Source of the DNA: Nothopassalora personata
Lineage: Eukaryota; Ascomycota; Dothideomycetes; Mycosphaerellales; Mycosphaerellaceae
DNA length: 64,000 bases
Direction: 5' to 3'
NCBI GenBank assembly: GCA_033816765.1
Contig: CM066292.1
Coordinates: forward strand, 434,001 to 498,000
The translations under genes and the position numbers were made by a program. The notes below the pieces were generated by a model. That model was not told the DNA's origin. It searched no databases and worked only from the letters and a program-made list of their open reading frames with translations. This document shows, piece by piece, positions 33,997 to 47,467 of the stretch (the first letter of the stretch is position 1; every line of letters begins with the position of its first letter).

Positions 33997-36260
33997 GTAG
34001 TCTATCCTTATATGTATATATTAAGTTCGGCTTCTATTCCTCTAGATTACTAGACTTTAGCTCCTTGTACCTACCCTCGCCTACCTTATAGTATTAGTTA
34101 GATTTAAATAGCCTGCTTTCTACTTTATATAGAAACTGCTTTGTAACTTTAGTATGTTTATACCCTATACTGAATAAGCTCCGTAATAATCTATCTACTA
34201 CTACGGATCTAGAATCTAGAATATACTTAAGGATAAATCTAAGCAGCCGTAGGGTATCGTACTACCTCGTATATCTTTTTGAATAGCGTTTATAAACACT
34301 AATCACGGTATATAGTCGGTAGAAAGAACTAACGGCTCTTACTAATTAAACGTATCTCTATATTTTAATAGAAAGTACATAATTGCACGGAATTTCTATT
34401 TATAGCTACCGTAGTTACGTCCGTCGTATTACATATAACCTAGTCGTAGATAATAGACCCCGGTTCCTACCCTTATAATAGCTATCGTTATCGAATATAG
34501 AAGCTTCCGCTATACCTTAATACGTTAACGTAGGCTTCTACTAGCTGTAATAGGTCCTATTTAAAAAGACGAGTATCGTCTATAACCTTATATTTCTAGC
34601 TAGGAAGGCGAATCTTTTAGACTATTCCTAAATAGATTCGTATTTATAAGAAACTATACGTTATAGCGGTCGTAATAGTTTAGTAAGGTTCTTAATCTAG
34701 TACGTAATGTCTATACTATAGCGGGCAATAAGCGGAGTCCTACTATATTAATTAACTCCGCGTATCTAATTTTTACTTTTACCTCCTACCTTTTTATAAC
34801 CTATGTACCGCCGGCTTTATAGAACCCTCTAAGGTATATAACGTTTACCTAGCCTAGCTTAACATTACTAAAGGACAATCGTATATAAGCCTATAGTAGA
34901 CTTAGCTATAGGTTATCTCTTAGGAAAACCTAATGTTCTTCGTAGGTTAAAATAGATTATTAATGTAAAACATTATATACGCTAATACTATAGAGTTATT
35001 CTCGTTCTTTGCCCTATATAGCTATAATTACCGAGTCTATTCGTTATAAAGGATAGGGAACGTATCCCCTTAGACTATTCGCTTTAACTATAGCTAACCG
35101 TATCTATAGAAATTACACGCTAGAAAGTGCCTACTATTCGTACGCCTAGCCGCTTCTAGGCTAAGTCGTAGGGATTTATATAGGAACTTACGTTCCTCTA
35201 GGGATAGGGAATTCTTATTATAGTCGCGCTAGATATAGTTCGTATATCTACACTTTGTATAGTTTACTATATAAAGCTAGTAGTAATACTCTACCCTCCT
35301 ACTAATAAAGTTATTAGCGGAACTTGTTAGATGCTCGAGTCTAGGTCCTACCTACGGCGAACCTTACTATACGTGTAAGGGGCAGCCCAGTGGCTAACCC
35401 TTACATGTGGCCTTGCATGTGACATGCGGTCGCGACCGGCTGCTAAGCCGCACGTAACACGCATGCGTACACCTTGCGACGCGCGATGCGTCTTGAACAA
35501 AAGGCAAGAATTAGTTCATCTACAACTAGAGGTCGTGGGCGTGCTATACATTGCGACATCCCTTAACAATACGCTACTTACTATAGATTGTCTATAGCGC
35601 CGCTAGTAGTAGTCGTAGCCGCTAATAAAGAGTTAGTCCTACCGGGCGTTAGAGGATACTCGACCGCTACCTATTTATTCGAACTAGTTATAAGTTAATG
35701 CTAGCTTTCTTTTATATATACGGCTATTATACCCCTCGTACACGTTAGAGCTACCGCTATCGAAGGTCTGATAGGGCTAACTTAACCTAGTTAAAAGTAA
35801 GCTTCTTCGTCGTCTAAATTGTCGAGATTAATTAGCTAATTATTCTATTTACGTACTATGTAAGTCTAAGACTATATAACACGGGTAGGGTACCCTACTA
35901 TTCTCTACTTAGTAGAGGAAAAGCCTTTCGGCAATAAAAACCTCTAAAAGTAAGTAGAGTTCCTTTCTTGTAATATTATAGAGGCCTTCTCGCCTTATAG
36001 GACCCGGCGGTTTTCCCGTACTCCTTTTACGCCGTAAAACCTAAAATATACTAAGAAAAATAGCCGTAGAGGCTAAGGGCTAAGCCCTATATATTAAAAG
36101 AGCGACGAAATTCACTCGTTTTACTTTAGACGTCCCGCGTTACGTAACTTAGGACTAAGTCCTTACTACTATTATATTCTTTAGGAGTAGCGCTTTGAAA
36201 TAAGCTAGTAAACGTCTAAATCGGATAAATACCTATCTCGTAATCTAGCGCTAAGTCTTA
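33997..36260 (-). pseudogene. RIP-degraded Gypsy-type relic (third family)
   Basis: On the minus strand a Ty3/Gypsy RNase H-like stretch can be read at about 34240-34600. It has a Y-x-x-x-x-F-R-A-I-x-x-F-L-L-K-Y pattern followed by S-T-D-Y where active copies have TDH. The surroundings contain many TAG/TAA. It does not align with families A, B or C. A fresh family B solo LTR interrupts it at 35374-35568. Ends are not resolved, and the assignment rests mainly on the RNase H part. Confidence 0.45.
35374..35568 (-). repeat. Solo LTR of family B, not RIP-mutated
   Basis: 195 bp, TGTAAGGGG...CTTAACA, TSD ATACG (35369-35373, 35569-35573). On the minus strand it matches the family B LTR (2385-2763, 17039-17236) but keeps CA and TG throughout. 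Family B was therefore active after this area was RIPed. Confidence 0.88.
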
Positions 36261-36270
36261 TTTATCGCTA

Positions 36271-36296
36271 GCGTTAGCGTTAGCGTTAGCGTTAGG
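36271..36296. repeat. GCGTTA microsatellite
   Basis: Four perfect tandem GCGTTA hexamers and a partial one. It resembles but is not the TTAGGG telomere repeat. Confidence 0.8.
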
Positions 36297-36399
36297 CTTC
36301 TATAATTACTACCGTTAGGTAGTAATAACTTATCCTCTAGACATCCCATAGGATAAAGGAGACTAGATTCGGAATCCTTACGTAGAGGCGTATAAAATG

Positions 36400-38640
36400 A
36401 GTCTAGTAACTTCCTAATTAGGCCTAGTTCAAAATTTTATTAGGGCCGCCCCTATATCCGGGAACTTAGGGGTACTTTCGAAGGCCTAAGCTAGTATAGC
36501 TATTCGGCCTCTTCTAGTTCGCTCCTTTCCTCTCGGTACTACTTTAGTATAGTAATACCTATAGTACGGATATAGTCTATTACCTCTTATTATCCTTCGA
36601 TACATAGGAAAAGAATAGGGAAGGCCGCTACCCTTATTTTTCTAGTCCTAACCTTAGTATATAGGTAATATCCTTAAAGGAGGTAGATTAGAGTCTCTTT
36701 CTAGCCGTAGCGGTACCTATCGTCGTCTATTCTATAAAACCGGTATAGGTAGTCGCGAAAGAAACCGTGTCCTAGACGTAGAGTGTAGTAGGCGCTTAAG
36801 ATAGTCCTCTTATATTACATTTATAGCGGGAGGTACTCTTCGTATTAAAAACGAGAGAAGTAGCTATTTAGGACGTACTCCTTCTTAGCTTTTGCCTTAT
36901 TAAAACGGTCTCTAGTAGCCTTCGCTACTAGGTCGGTAAGGTGTTCTTTATTAGTTATATAAAGCGACTTAAAGGTCTCTAGTCTTCTTTAGATCCCTTA
37001 GAGCTTTAAGCCTCCTTTAGGCGGTAAGAGCTTATAACCTGTCTCTATTACCCTTTTTATATACTATAGGAATAGTACTACTTAGGACGTTAGCGATCGG
37101 GTTATCTTTAGGAAGCTTCTTTAGCCTTAGGCTATACTTTAGGACCTAGCGTTCTAGGTAAGTTCGAGGGGTAAGGAAGTTTACTTCTCTCTCGGTAGGC
37201 TTAGTAGGAGTAGTACAAAAGACCCCTAGGACTTTTTAGATACCTTTCCCGTATATAGCCTCTAAGGGAGTAATAGCTCTCCTAGATTTCTAATAAATCG
37301 GTACCCTATAGTCGGCTATAGTAGTAACGTACGATAGGTATAATGTACGTAGAAAATGAGTACTTAACCTATTCCCTATATTTGCTAGGCGGTTTATTCT
37401 AGAGAAGGAGGTAAGTACCTTAGTTACTTAGATTTAAGTATATTCTTTAAAGGTAAGATAGGTATTAAACTAGATTCCTAGCTATCGTACGGCTTTTATT
37501 GCGGGTTTAATAACTTCTCCGCTTAGTAGGGTAATAGAACTATCGTGTCCTTTACATTTTATAAAGTATAGGAGCTTAGTTTTAGCGAGATCAAATTCTA
37601 TCGCTTACTCGGTACTTTTCTTTATTAAGAGTTTAACCTCTTTCTTAAGGATCTTTACGTTCTTCTCAATGCTAGTTAAAGCTACTAGTAGCCTAATATC
37701 GTTAATATAGAATAAGGGAGTTACGGCCTTAATGTCTATAAATAGGTCCCTTATATATATAAGAGATAAAATCGGCGAGATTAGACTACCTTACGGTACG
37801 CTAGTCTTAATGTCCGTAGTCTCTTCTATTTATCCGTCGAAGGATAACTAAATCCTCCGTTCTTTAAGGAAGGACTTAGTCTACCTTATAACTAAGTAGG
37901 GGAGTCGTAGCTTAATTAGTATTCTTAGGAGACGGTTCTTCGCTACGTAGTTAAAGGCTCCTTTAACGTCTAGAAAGCCTACGCTTATTTTCTTCCCTTT
38001 AGCTCGGTTCCTTTCGATAAAGTCGGTAAGGAGGAGGGCTATATCCATGGCTAAACGTTTTATTCTACCGCCTATTTACGAGTTATAAAGTAGCGGGCCG
38101 GTATAGGCTAGAACACCTAGTCTTTTAGCTAGTATTCTCTCGCTTACTTTGCCTAGATAGTTAAGAAGCGCTATTATCCTATATACCTTAGGGATTAAGT
38201 AGTCGGGTTTCCCCGGTTTTATTAGAGTAAATCTAATCGCTACTCGCTAGTAATTAGGGTAGTACCCTTTGTTTAATAGCGAGCCGTAAACCTTAAGAAA
38301 GGTGTCCGGAATACCTTAAAATACGCGTTAAATTATAGCTTATATTATACCGTCCGGGCCTAGGGTTTCGCCTTTTTAATTTAAAGGAACTATAAGCTAA
38401 TTAAAGTTCTTCTGCTTATATTAGGTCCCATTTCTAGTTTCCTATAGGATAGTTGCCCTACGATAGGTCTAGGGGATTGTCCGGAGGTAGCGAATAGAAT
38501 AGCGCGCCCCGGAGGGCCTTGCATTTTCCCTTAAATGTGTCCTATCCGTGTATAGTCGGGATTAGACTATTCCCTCCTGTTTCTATATAGGAGAAGGCCT
38601 TAATTAAAGTAAGAAGCTAAGGTACGAGGATAAAAAACTT
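36400..38640 (-). pseudogene. Tad-type LINE ORF2 relic
   Basis: Non-LTR reverse transcriptase on the minus strand. K-P-G-K-P-D-Y near 38,210; F-L-D-V-K-G-A-F-N near 37,960; G-S-x-I-S-P-I-L near 37,780; and F-Y-I-N-D-I near 37,700, where active enzymes have a D-D pair (G-to-A change). K-T-K-x-L follows near 37,560. The C-terminal Cys/Arg-rich region (about 36,740) has Tyr where Cys is expected. No endonuclease domain is visible upstream, so the copy is probably 5'-truncated. LINEs of this type are the likely source of the machinery for the SINE-like family, though no shared tail was found. Confidence 0.75.
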
Positions 38641-38836
38641 ATATACTAGATTCTAGCTTTTAAGAGAGTTTAGGTTATAGCTATACTTAAAGAAACCGTA
38701 AAATAGTAACACCTTAACTATATTATTTAGAGCTACTAAAGTAGGATACTGTTTACTTTCTAAGCCTACGAGATAAAAGGATATTAATATATACTATTAT
38801 AGAAACGTATTAGGGATAGTAAGTATTTAAGAAGTT
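38641..38836 (+). other. RIP-mutated Copia-like relic, left part
   Basis: Together with 39688-40605 this is the sequence into which SINE copy 5 inserted. A plus-strand frame with TAG stops can be followed, but no clear motif lies in this short part. Confidence 0.3.
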
Positions 38837-38851
38837 TATAAGTAGTTTATA

Positions 38852-39672
38852 GTTGTTGTTAGAGAGTGTCTTTACGTATTAGATAACGTAAGTACCTTCG
38901 TTATAATAAAGAGAAACTAAGATCCCCCTCTTAAAAACACCCGCTTAAAATTTAAATAATTCTCGAAAAGTAACGCCTATTTTAAAGCCTATAAGGTAAC
39001 GACGAGCTTAGAAACATAATATAAAGAAGAAGATAGAAGAAAGAAGAAGATAGGACGTGCCTAGATATTAATTAACGAAGACCTTAAACCCGCTTAAAAG
39101 AAGAGAGAATGCGGCGGACTCTCTCTTTAGATAATAACGACCGTTTAGAGCGGGTATTCTTACTACGAGTCTACGAGAAACTAATATCCTCGTACCTACG
39201 TAGAAAGAAGGCGGTTAAAGACTTTCTACGGAGGAAACGGGCTATTTAAGATACTATCTCCCTATCTCTCTCTCTCGGATTTAGTATATAACGGGGCCGT
39301 ATAGCGTAGTAAGGCGAAAGAATAGCTCTTACTTAGAATCTCAAAGTATAACTAATTGACTAACTTACCGGATAGTCGGTTACTCTCGCTCTTAAAATAC
39401 GGGCCTAAAAGTTATCTTACCTAGGGTAAGGCGATAAACCGTAAATCTTAAAATAAGATATAACTACTGAGTACGTAGCACGCTACCGTAGTAATATATT
39501 CGACCTTTATCTCGAATATCGAGCTTTACTTACGATCTTTTAAAGACTTTTTACGTCCGGACGTAACGGGACTTTTCTCTTTTAATTTTGAAATTTAGTT
39601 ATAGGCTATAACCCGTATAATATAGTCTTAGACTTATATAGTATATTAATAGAATGATTGTTATTATCGTTC
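38852..39672 (+). mobile_element. SINE-like retroelement copy 5 (RIP-mutated, long subfamily)
   Basis: 821 bp with a perfect 15-bp TSD TATAAGTAGTTTATA (38837-38851, 39673-39687). The first base after the TSD is again a G that would be the ribozyme 5' end. P1 (GTTGTT with AGATAAC) and P2 are largely lost, while the CTAAG string with the catalytic C is kept. The middle is shared with copy 4. The tail has decayed to TTATT-type sequence. Confidence 0.82.
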
Positions 39673-39687
39673 TATAAGTAGTTTATA

Positions 39688-40605
39688 ATAAATATCCTAT
39701 TATAGTATAATAATATAAAAGTATTAAAGTATTAGATAACTTCTATAAACTAGGCCTATAAGTATAAGCTTAACTAGAACGTAGGGCTTCTAAAATATAA
39801 GGCTCGAGTATATACTCGAGGTACTTAAAACAATACTATAGGGGAGATATATATAGCGGCCCTCTATATAAGACTCTTTAAGTATATAGTAGCCCTATTA
39901 CCTTATTTTAGACTTATAATACTATAAATATAAACCGTATGCGCCTTTCTTAATACTCTAATACCGTTACTAGTATAGATATATACCTCTAGGAGATTTA
40001 AGAGAGAATAAAAGCGTTCTAAGTATAATAATACCCTATCTAGATTTTAGGAGTCTCCTCTACTATAGTACTTAGAACTTAAAGATACCCTTAACGACCT
40101 TGGCCTATGTAAAGTTACGGATTATCTCATTATAAGTAGGGTATACTCGGTCCTACTTTTCTTTTATATAGGTAATATCTACTTTACCTAGCTCTTAAAC
40201 TTAGAGTCTAGAATAAGAAAGCTAGTCTAAGTATTAGCTAATAAATATAAGATAAAGGTAAATGGATCTATTCTATAGTCTACGGTATTTATATTACTCG
40301 TAACTATTAATAGAGAACACTCGCGCTTTATTCAAAGCCTATATTAAGAAGATTAGGTACTACTATAATATATTAAGGTCTAATGAAAGGGTTAAGATAC
40401 TACTACTAGTAAGTTATAGAGGCCTTAGAAACAATCTATAGGCTACTACTAAAGAAGTTAATATCTTTAGACTCTAAGTAGAATTTTAGGACTTTATAGC
40501 GGTAGAGATACGCCCTAATATATCCTTCTTAGTCTCTTTAGTCTCTTAGTACCTATTACGGGTTAGATTAAGCTAATGCTTAGCGACTAATTAGAGCCTC
40601 TACAG
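39688..40605 (+). pseudogene. RIP-mutated Copia-like RT relic
   Basis: A plus-strand frame with many TAG stops. Near 40,160-40,250 the pattern F-F-Y-I-G-N-I followed by a helical K-Y-K-I-K segment resembles the YVDD region of Copia RTs with two substitutions. It does not align with the Copia element at 19-31 kb. Low confidence. Confidence 0.35.
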
Positions 40606-40614
40606 TTAAGTGGG

Positions 40615-41016
40615 TGCAACTACAGCTAGAAAGGCACAGCTACCGTAGAATGATCTATTGCTCTACGAGACCTACGAGACAGATTAATAGATTAGAATAG
40701 AGCACGACACTAATTAATCTATTGCTCTATATAACCTATAAAGCAGATTAATAGATTAGAGTAGATTAATAATAATTTCCTTTGTATTTAGAAACGCTAA
40801 GAATCCCTTATAGTTTCGAGGCGTTTAACTCACTATTTAATATTACTGTTTAGAATATACGGTAACCTAACCTCTACCTTACTACTACTTAGTCTTTATA
40901 AGATAAGATAGCTACTACTTTATTACTTTCCCTCGACTTCCTATCGGCCCGAGAATAAACCCGATTAAGCTCGTCTTCTTAACTTGTGATATTATTAGGT
41001 TATACTAAACCTAATA
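40615..41016 (+). repeat. 5' LTR of copy A3
   Basis: The U3 carries two tandem copies of a roughly 65-bp unit beginning AATCTATTGCTCTA (about 40651 and 40716), not found in the 3' LTR. From about 40780 on it matches the other family A LTRs. Exact start uncertain. Confidence 0.6.
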
Positions 41017-41084
41017 GCTTTAAACGCCCTCTACGATAGGAGACTGATAGAGTAAACGGGAAACACCCGCCCCTAGTAAAGCAA

Positions 41085-44000
41085 GTAGAGCCCGACGACC
41101 TTAGACCGTAAACGATGCTATTAATGCCTTAGCTACTTATATAGGTAACGATACCCTTAAGGTTAGTAAGCTAGAATACTACTATAGCGACCGAGACAAG
41201 TTTGATACTTAGGTCTCTTAGATAGATATGTACTTCTTATTTAACTCTATGCCTAAGAACCTTAAGCCTATCTTTACTACTATCTTCTTAAGAGGACGAG
41301 CACAGTATTAGGTTAAACTATTCCTTAGGAAATACCTGGATAGTAACGGAGAAGATAATGCCGACGGAATCTTTAGGTTATATAACTATCTTAAGCATAC
41401 TATAAAGAGCGTCTTTAGTGTCTCTAATAAGATTGCTACTACCGTTCGTGTTATTTAGTACTTAACCTAGAAGACATCTACTGCCGAATATGCTACTAAA
41501 TTCTAGGAATACGCGCAACTTACTAATTAGGACGACGAAGCACTTTAAGTTATATACCGAAGAGAACTAAAGGAGTATATTAAGGACTAGTTAATAAGGG
41601 ACGGTCGGAAGATCGATAGCTTAGGTGACCTCGTTAGAGTTACGATTAATCTTAATAATAAGCTCTACGAGAGAGCTATAGGACGACGATATAACTCTAA
41701 GGTATCCGGAAAGGCTAGATACATACTAGGCTACGACAACCATAATAGAGGCTTCTACGATAACTATAATAATAAGCCTAGGGACAAACCGTACTACGGA
41801 CTATAGCTAATAGAACTCGACGTTACCGAGAAAGGTCGTAAGATTAGGAACAGTAACGGGAATAGAGCATCCCGGAGTTCGAAAGAAACACGAACTTACT
41901 ACGGATGTAGTAAACCTAGCTACCTAGTAAGGGACTGCCGCGGTAAGAATATAGTACGCCGCGAATAGTTTAATATGATATAACCCCGAACTAGTAAATC
42001 TAGGAGTAGCGTTAGATCTCGAGGAGATACCGACTATACTCGGAGAGTAGGGAAGAGAGCTAGTAATAGAAGCACGACGCCTCTCCTAGACCCCTTAGAA
42101 GGACAAGGAGGGTACTATAGGTAGTAAATAGTAGTTATTCTATTTAATACGAAGAACTAACTATAACAGTTTAATATAATAGTACAAAGAGTCGACTACG
42201 AGATCGAACCCGAATCTCGAAATAGTTATAGAAGTCTTTATTAGCGATTCTATTACTAAGACTCGTATTAAGTTTACTACGCCGCGAAGTTAGGCGTAGG
42301 GTATTAGCCTTAATAACCGAGAGGAACCCTAGGAGCGACGTATAGGTAAAACGCTACGCTCCGAGAAGTAGACATCGACAAATCCTACTTTAACGACGAT
42401 AGAAGCGATAAGGAAAACTAGGACCTAGGATAGAACGGATCGTAGTTACCGGAACTATAGGAAGAAAGTTAAGAAAGTACCGTACTAGATACTATCGAGG
42501 AAGACTAGGATCCGAAAGAATTAAGCGAAGAAGATTCCTCCGAAGGAGAAGAGAGCGATACTAACGATAATAACGAACAACTAACCTTTACAATTAATGC
42601 ACCTAAGAAATTATATAACATACTCGTATACCTATAAAGAAGGTACGAAGAATTCCTACCTAAGATAGGTAGACGAAGAATGCTATACTCTATTAAGTTT
42701 AATAAGACACTCGACACCCTACGAGGTATAGCCTAGGGATACCTACTTATAGAAACAACCGAGAATTTAGTAACTACTATTATAGAACGACCGCTGATAG
42801 GGAGCCAAATAATAGGAACCGGATACCTTATACCGTTAGGAACATTTATATTAAAGAAATTACGTAACGTAGTATAATACGCACGCGTACTCTACTTAGA
42901 AACGTAGAGGATTTAAGAACGTTACTAAATGTAGGTAAGGATATAGAAAGGCTCGCGCTAGATTTAAGCGGAGGCCTCGAGACACGAAGTACGACGTTCT
43001 ATATACGAATAGGGAAAAGGATTAACTCTATAGAAATAAGCGACCGAAGGGAGTTATACGATATAGAAAAGGCTTACGTATTACTAACGATAATAGTATT
43101 TTGAACTAAGATTATCGTTAACGGGCATAAGACAGATACTATAATAGATTCTAAAGTAAGCGGGAACTTTACCTCCGAATTATTTATTATAAGATATATG
43201 ATCGCTACCTATAAGAAGAAAGAGGGTTATAAATTAATCGCGGTAGATGCATTATCCTAACCTAGTATAGAGCGCGAGACGATACCGCTACTACTTACTA
43301 TCTAACGGTACTACGAGGAAATTATCTTAGATATTACTAATATAGCTAGTTATAACATCGTATTAGGTATACCTTAGTTAAGAAAGTATAATCTAGCACT
43401 CGACTAGAGAAGAGGAGTACTTACATTTAGGGAATGCGATTACGTTATTAACATTTGGCCTACGTAGTAGTAGTATTTACTAGTAGATAAGGTAAGGAAA
43501 TAGCTAAACGAGATATAGCTTACGCCGACTAGAAGGATAGAAGAACTACCTTCAACCGGGATAGACACTAGCGTAGGGCCGCCGGGTTACGAAGTTACTA
43601 GTAGTAATAGAAGTTACGTACTATCGAAGGATACTAACATCTTAGAGTTAAGTATTCCTAAGGGGTATCGTAAGTACTCGCGACTCTTTAAAGAGGAAAG
43701 AGGTAAGGATACCTTACCTAAGCACTAACTATAGGATTATAGAATAAACATTTAGCTAGGGAAAGAGCCTCTATAGGGACCCCTATATTAAATGTCTAAG
43801 AAAGAGCTATAGACCCTACGAGAATAGCTAAAGGAGAAGCTAGCTAAAGGATAGATAAGAAGATCTACCTTAAGTATAGAAACTCTATATATATTTGTTC
43901 TAAAAGTAAATAGGAAGTTACGACTCGTATAAGACTATAGGAAGTTAAATAAGATTACGATTAAGAACTAATATTCACTACCTAATATTAAAGAAGCGTA

Positions 44001-46420
44001 AGATAGATTAACCGGATTAGACTAGTATACGAAGATTAACCTACGAGATGCCTTCTACGCTATACGGATAGCGGAAGGAGAGGAATAGAAAACCGCTTTT
44101 AGAATAAGATACGGACTCTATAAATTCTTAGTTATACTAATAGGATTAACTAATATACCGGTATCCTACTAGGACCTTATTAATAAAACACTTTAGAACC
44201 TACTTAATAGATACGTTATTACCTATATAGACAATATACTAGTCTATACGAAAGGATCCCTTTAGAATTACATAAAACAAGTCTAGGACGTATTCGAACG
44301 ACTTACGCGTTTAGGATTTAAGATAGTACCCGAGAAATGCGAATTCTATAAGAAAGAAGTTAAATTCTTAAGCTTTATTATTAGTACTATAGGGATAACG
44401 ATCGACCCTACGAAGACACAGTTAATTAGAGAATAGCTAGAACTAAAAACAGTTAAGGACGTACAATTATTCCTTATACTAGCAAACTATAACCGGAAAT
44501 TTATTAAGGACTACGTAAAGATAGTAGTACTAATAACCATACTTCGGAGAAAAGACGTTACCTAGAAATAGGGACATAAATAGATTAAAGCGTTTAAGAA
44601 ACTTAAGGAACAATGCGCTTTAGCCCCTACGCTTTGACTATTCGATAGTAGTAAGGAAGTCTATATCGAGACTAATACGTCTAATATAGCAATAGGCGCG
44701 TATCTAGTATAGACATACGATAGGTAGAGACACCTAGTAGCCTATTACTCCCGGAAAATAACTATAGCGGAATAGAACTACGACATCTATAGTAAAGAGC
44801 TTCTAGCTATTATTGCTACTATATAACATTAGAGAGTATATATCGAGGGCCTACTAAAGTTAACGATTCTTTCTAACTATAAGAATCTTACGTACTTTAC
44901 GACGACGAAGGAACTAACCCGAAGACAAGCCCGCTAGTCAGAGCTACTTAGGTAATATAAGTTCGAAATTAAATACACTCTAGGAATAGAGAACGGCCGC
45001 ACCAATATACTAAGCCGAAGGAGCGACTATATAGAAGGAAAAGAACTAGTATAACATAAAATACTTAAGATAAACCCCGACGGAAGTCTTAGTACTAATA
45101 TAAGGGAATTTAATAACATTGTACGAATCCTAAACGATAAGGAAGAACAATTCCCTATATCGTAAGGAAGATACTAAGTACTGAAGAAACGAGAAGAAGA
45201 GTATATACGTTAATATTACGACGAGCCGACATATAGACATCCTAGAACGATAAAAACAATAGACCTTATATAACGTAGCTTCTTATTCCTACAAATAAGA
45301 TAGAAGGTGTTACGCTACATTAAACGATGCGTACACTACTAATAAAATAAGGCTACTCGACACGCTAAGTACGGTTACCTATAGTTTAGGACACTACTAA
45401 CGAAACTATAGGACGAAGTTACGATAGACTTTATCACGAAACTCCTGTTATCGAACGATTAGGTTATAGGCTAAATATATAACATAATACTCGTTATAGT
45501 CGATAGGCTGACGAAATACGCATACTTTATTCCTACATTAGAAACATACACTATAGAGCAGTCCGGATACCTTATAATAGATAGTCTAATCCGATACTAC
45601 GGATTCCTAGAAGTTTTTATTACGGATAGAGATAAATTGTTTATATTAAATTACTAGAAAACACTTATAGGAACAATTAGAATTAAGTATAAGCTATCTA
45701 TAGTATATTATCTAGAAACCGATAGATAAACGGAAAGAGTAAACTAAACGCTAGAATAATACCTACGGTACTATAGTAACTACACGTAAGATAACTAGGT
45801 TTTACTATTACTAATAGCATAGATTGCACTAAACAACTATAAATCGGAGACAACTTTAACGACGCTATTCTACGCAAACTTTAGAAAAGATCCTAACCTA
45901 TTCGGAACACCTAGATCCTACCTATAAGCCGAAAGAGTAATCGTAATAACAGAGACTCTTAAGGAAGTATATAAAGAAACACGTAAGGCGATTAAAGATG
46001 TATAATATAAAATGTCTCGATAACGATAAGATAAAGGAAAAATAGCACCTCTACTAAGAAAGGGGGATAAGGTCTATCTCCTTATAAAAAACTTAAGAAT
46101 AAGAAGATAGACTAAGAAACTAGATTACATTAAGGTCGGACTATTTTTTATCGATAAATCGTAGGACTAGTTAACTATCGTCTATAACTACTACCTAACG
46201 TAAGAATCTACCTAGTCTTCTACATCTCTAAATTGGAACCCGTAGACGCTAAAACACCTTACTAAAGGAGCTTCTATTTTAAGCCGGAAGTAGAAAACGA
46301 ATTCGAAGTCGAGAAAATCCTAGATAAGAAAGGTTAGCAATACCTCGTTAAGTAGAAGGGATACGATAATACCGAGAACACTTAGGAACCTAAAACTAAC
46401 CTACGGAACTATTAGTAAAA
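41085..46420 (+). pseudogene. gag and pol relic of copy A3
   Basis: Gag about 41.1-42.1 kb and pol about 43.1-46.4 kb, aligned throughout with 4.1-9.43 kb. The protease motif, RT, RNase H, integrase and chromodomain can all be located by that alignment. The RT box near 44,230 reads Y-I-D-N instead of Y-I-D-D. It is more mutated than A2 (the only long open piece is antisense). Confidence 0.8.
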
Positions 46421-46439
46421 GATTAAACAGTTCTAGAAA

Positions 46440-47024
46440 TAACGACCTACATTATAATCGAACCTCGGAATTCCTAGAAACCCTAAATAGGGAAGACACG
46501 CTAATCGCCTCGAGGTCCTAGGTAAATAACTCTAGGTCCGGAGGAGGGTTACCGTCCGAAGAAGACACCTCCCGAGAAACGTAGGCAATCTTCGTATTTA
46601 ATAACTTATTATTCGTATCCCGGACTTTCGAGTTAGGGTCTATCCGCGCCTAAAGCTCCAATATAGGAGAAAATAACCGAAGCGCCTCCCGCGTTATCTT
46701 ATCTATCTCTTTCTTATCGGCCTCGATTTTCGCCGTGAGATTATTATCTACGCGATCTAACTTCTCCTAAGAAGAAGTTATATACTCCTTACTACGACGG
46801 GCGTACTCTACGTAAGGCATAAGGGAGAAGTCGGCAATATAGACATAGTAGCGGTTTCGGAAAGAATAAAAATCGTAGGAAACTAGAGCGTTAAAAGGGT
46901 TAGTAAGGATTCGTCGATAGCGAGAATAATAGTCGGAAGACTTTCGAGAAGACATTATTACGATATCCTCGGAAGCGGGGAGAACTCTAATTATATTATT
47001 ACTACTACGTAACCGTAAGGACAC
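46440..47024 (-). pseudogene. Antisense accessory frame of copy A3
   Basis: The first 85 codons (47024-46767) are open on the minus strand, and the frame continues to a TAA near 46453 with only a few TAG/TAA in Gln-like positions. It is predicted to have an aromatic-rich N-terminal half and a Lys/Glu/Asp coiled coil in the middle. It sits between pol and the 3' LTR, opposite to gag-pol. It is unrelated to the antisense frame in copy A2. Function unknown. Confidence 0.5.
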
Positions 47025-47046
47025 GGCTAGGGAAGGAGGGGGATAG

Positions 47047-47467
47047 TATTACGGATCGATATAGCGAAGACTCCCGTCTAACTAATCGATGCCTTATAGC
47101 TTATAGAGACGGCATAAGCTAATAAGACGTAGCGCGACGCTATAAGAGCGCGACGACTATCGAGCCTACGATATATCGAGCTAGCGCGACATAACGCGCC
47201 TACTAAGAGCTTCGAGCTAGAAGCATTCTCCTATATATTTAGGAACGTCGAGATGCCCTTATAGCTTCGAGGCGTTTAACTTACTATTCAATATTACTGT
47301 TTAGAATATACTATAACCTAACCTCTACCTTACTACTACTTAGTCTCTACAAGATAAGATAGCTACTACTTTATTACTCTCCCTTAACTTCCTATCGGCC
47401 CGAGAACAAACCCGATTAAGCTTATCTTCTTAACTTGTAATATTATTAGGTTATACTAAACCTAACA
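47047..47467 (+). repeat. 3' LTR of copy A3
   Basis: 421 bp, TATTACGG (originally TG) to CCTAACA, preceded by GGAGGGGGATAG, a possible polypurine tract. Its U3 (about 47055-47240), rich in GCGCGAC-like strings, is unlike the 5' LTR. Confidence 0.82.

Larger units (their letters stand above)
40615..47467 (+). mobile_element. Family A chromovirus copy A3, RIP-degraded, mismatched LTRs
   Basis: Same gag-pol as copy A2 (3635-10631) with strong RIP. The 5' LTR ends at 41016 and its start is uncertain (about 40610-40640). The 3' LTR is 47047-47467. The two LTRs share R/U5 but have unrelated U3 parts, and no TSD was found. The region between pol and the 3' LTR also differs from A2. The copy looks like a recombinant of two subfamilies. 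Confidence 0.85.

Noticed and set aside
36271..36296. Possible interstitial telomere repeat
   Set aside because: The unit is GCGTTA, not TTAGGG, and only about four copies; treated as a microsatellite.
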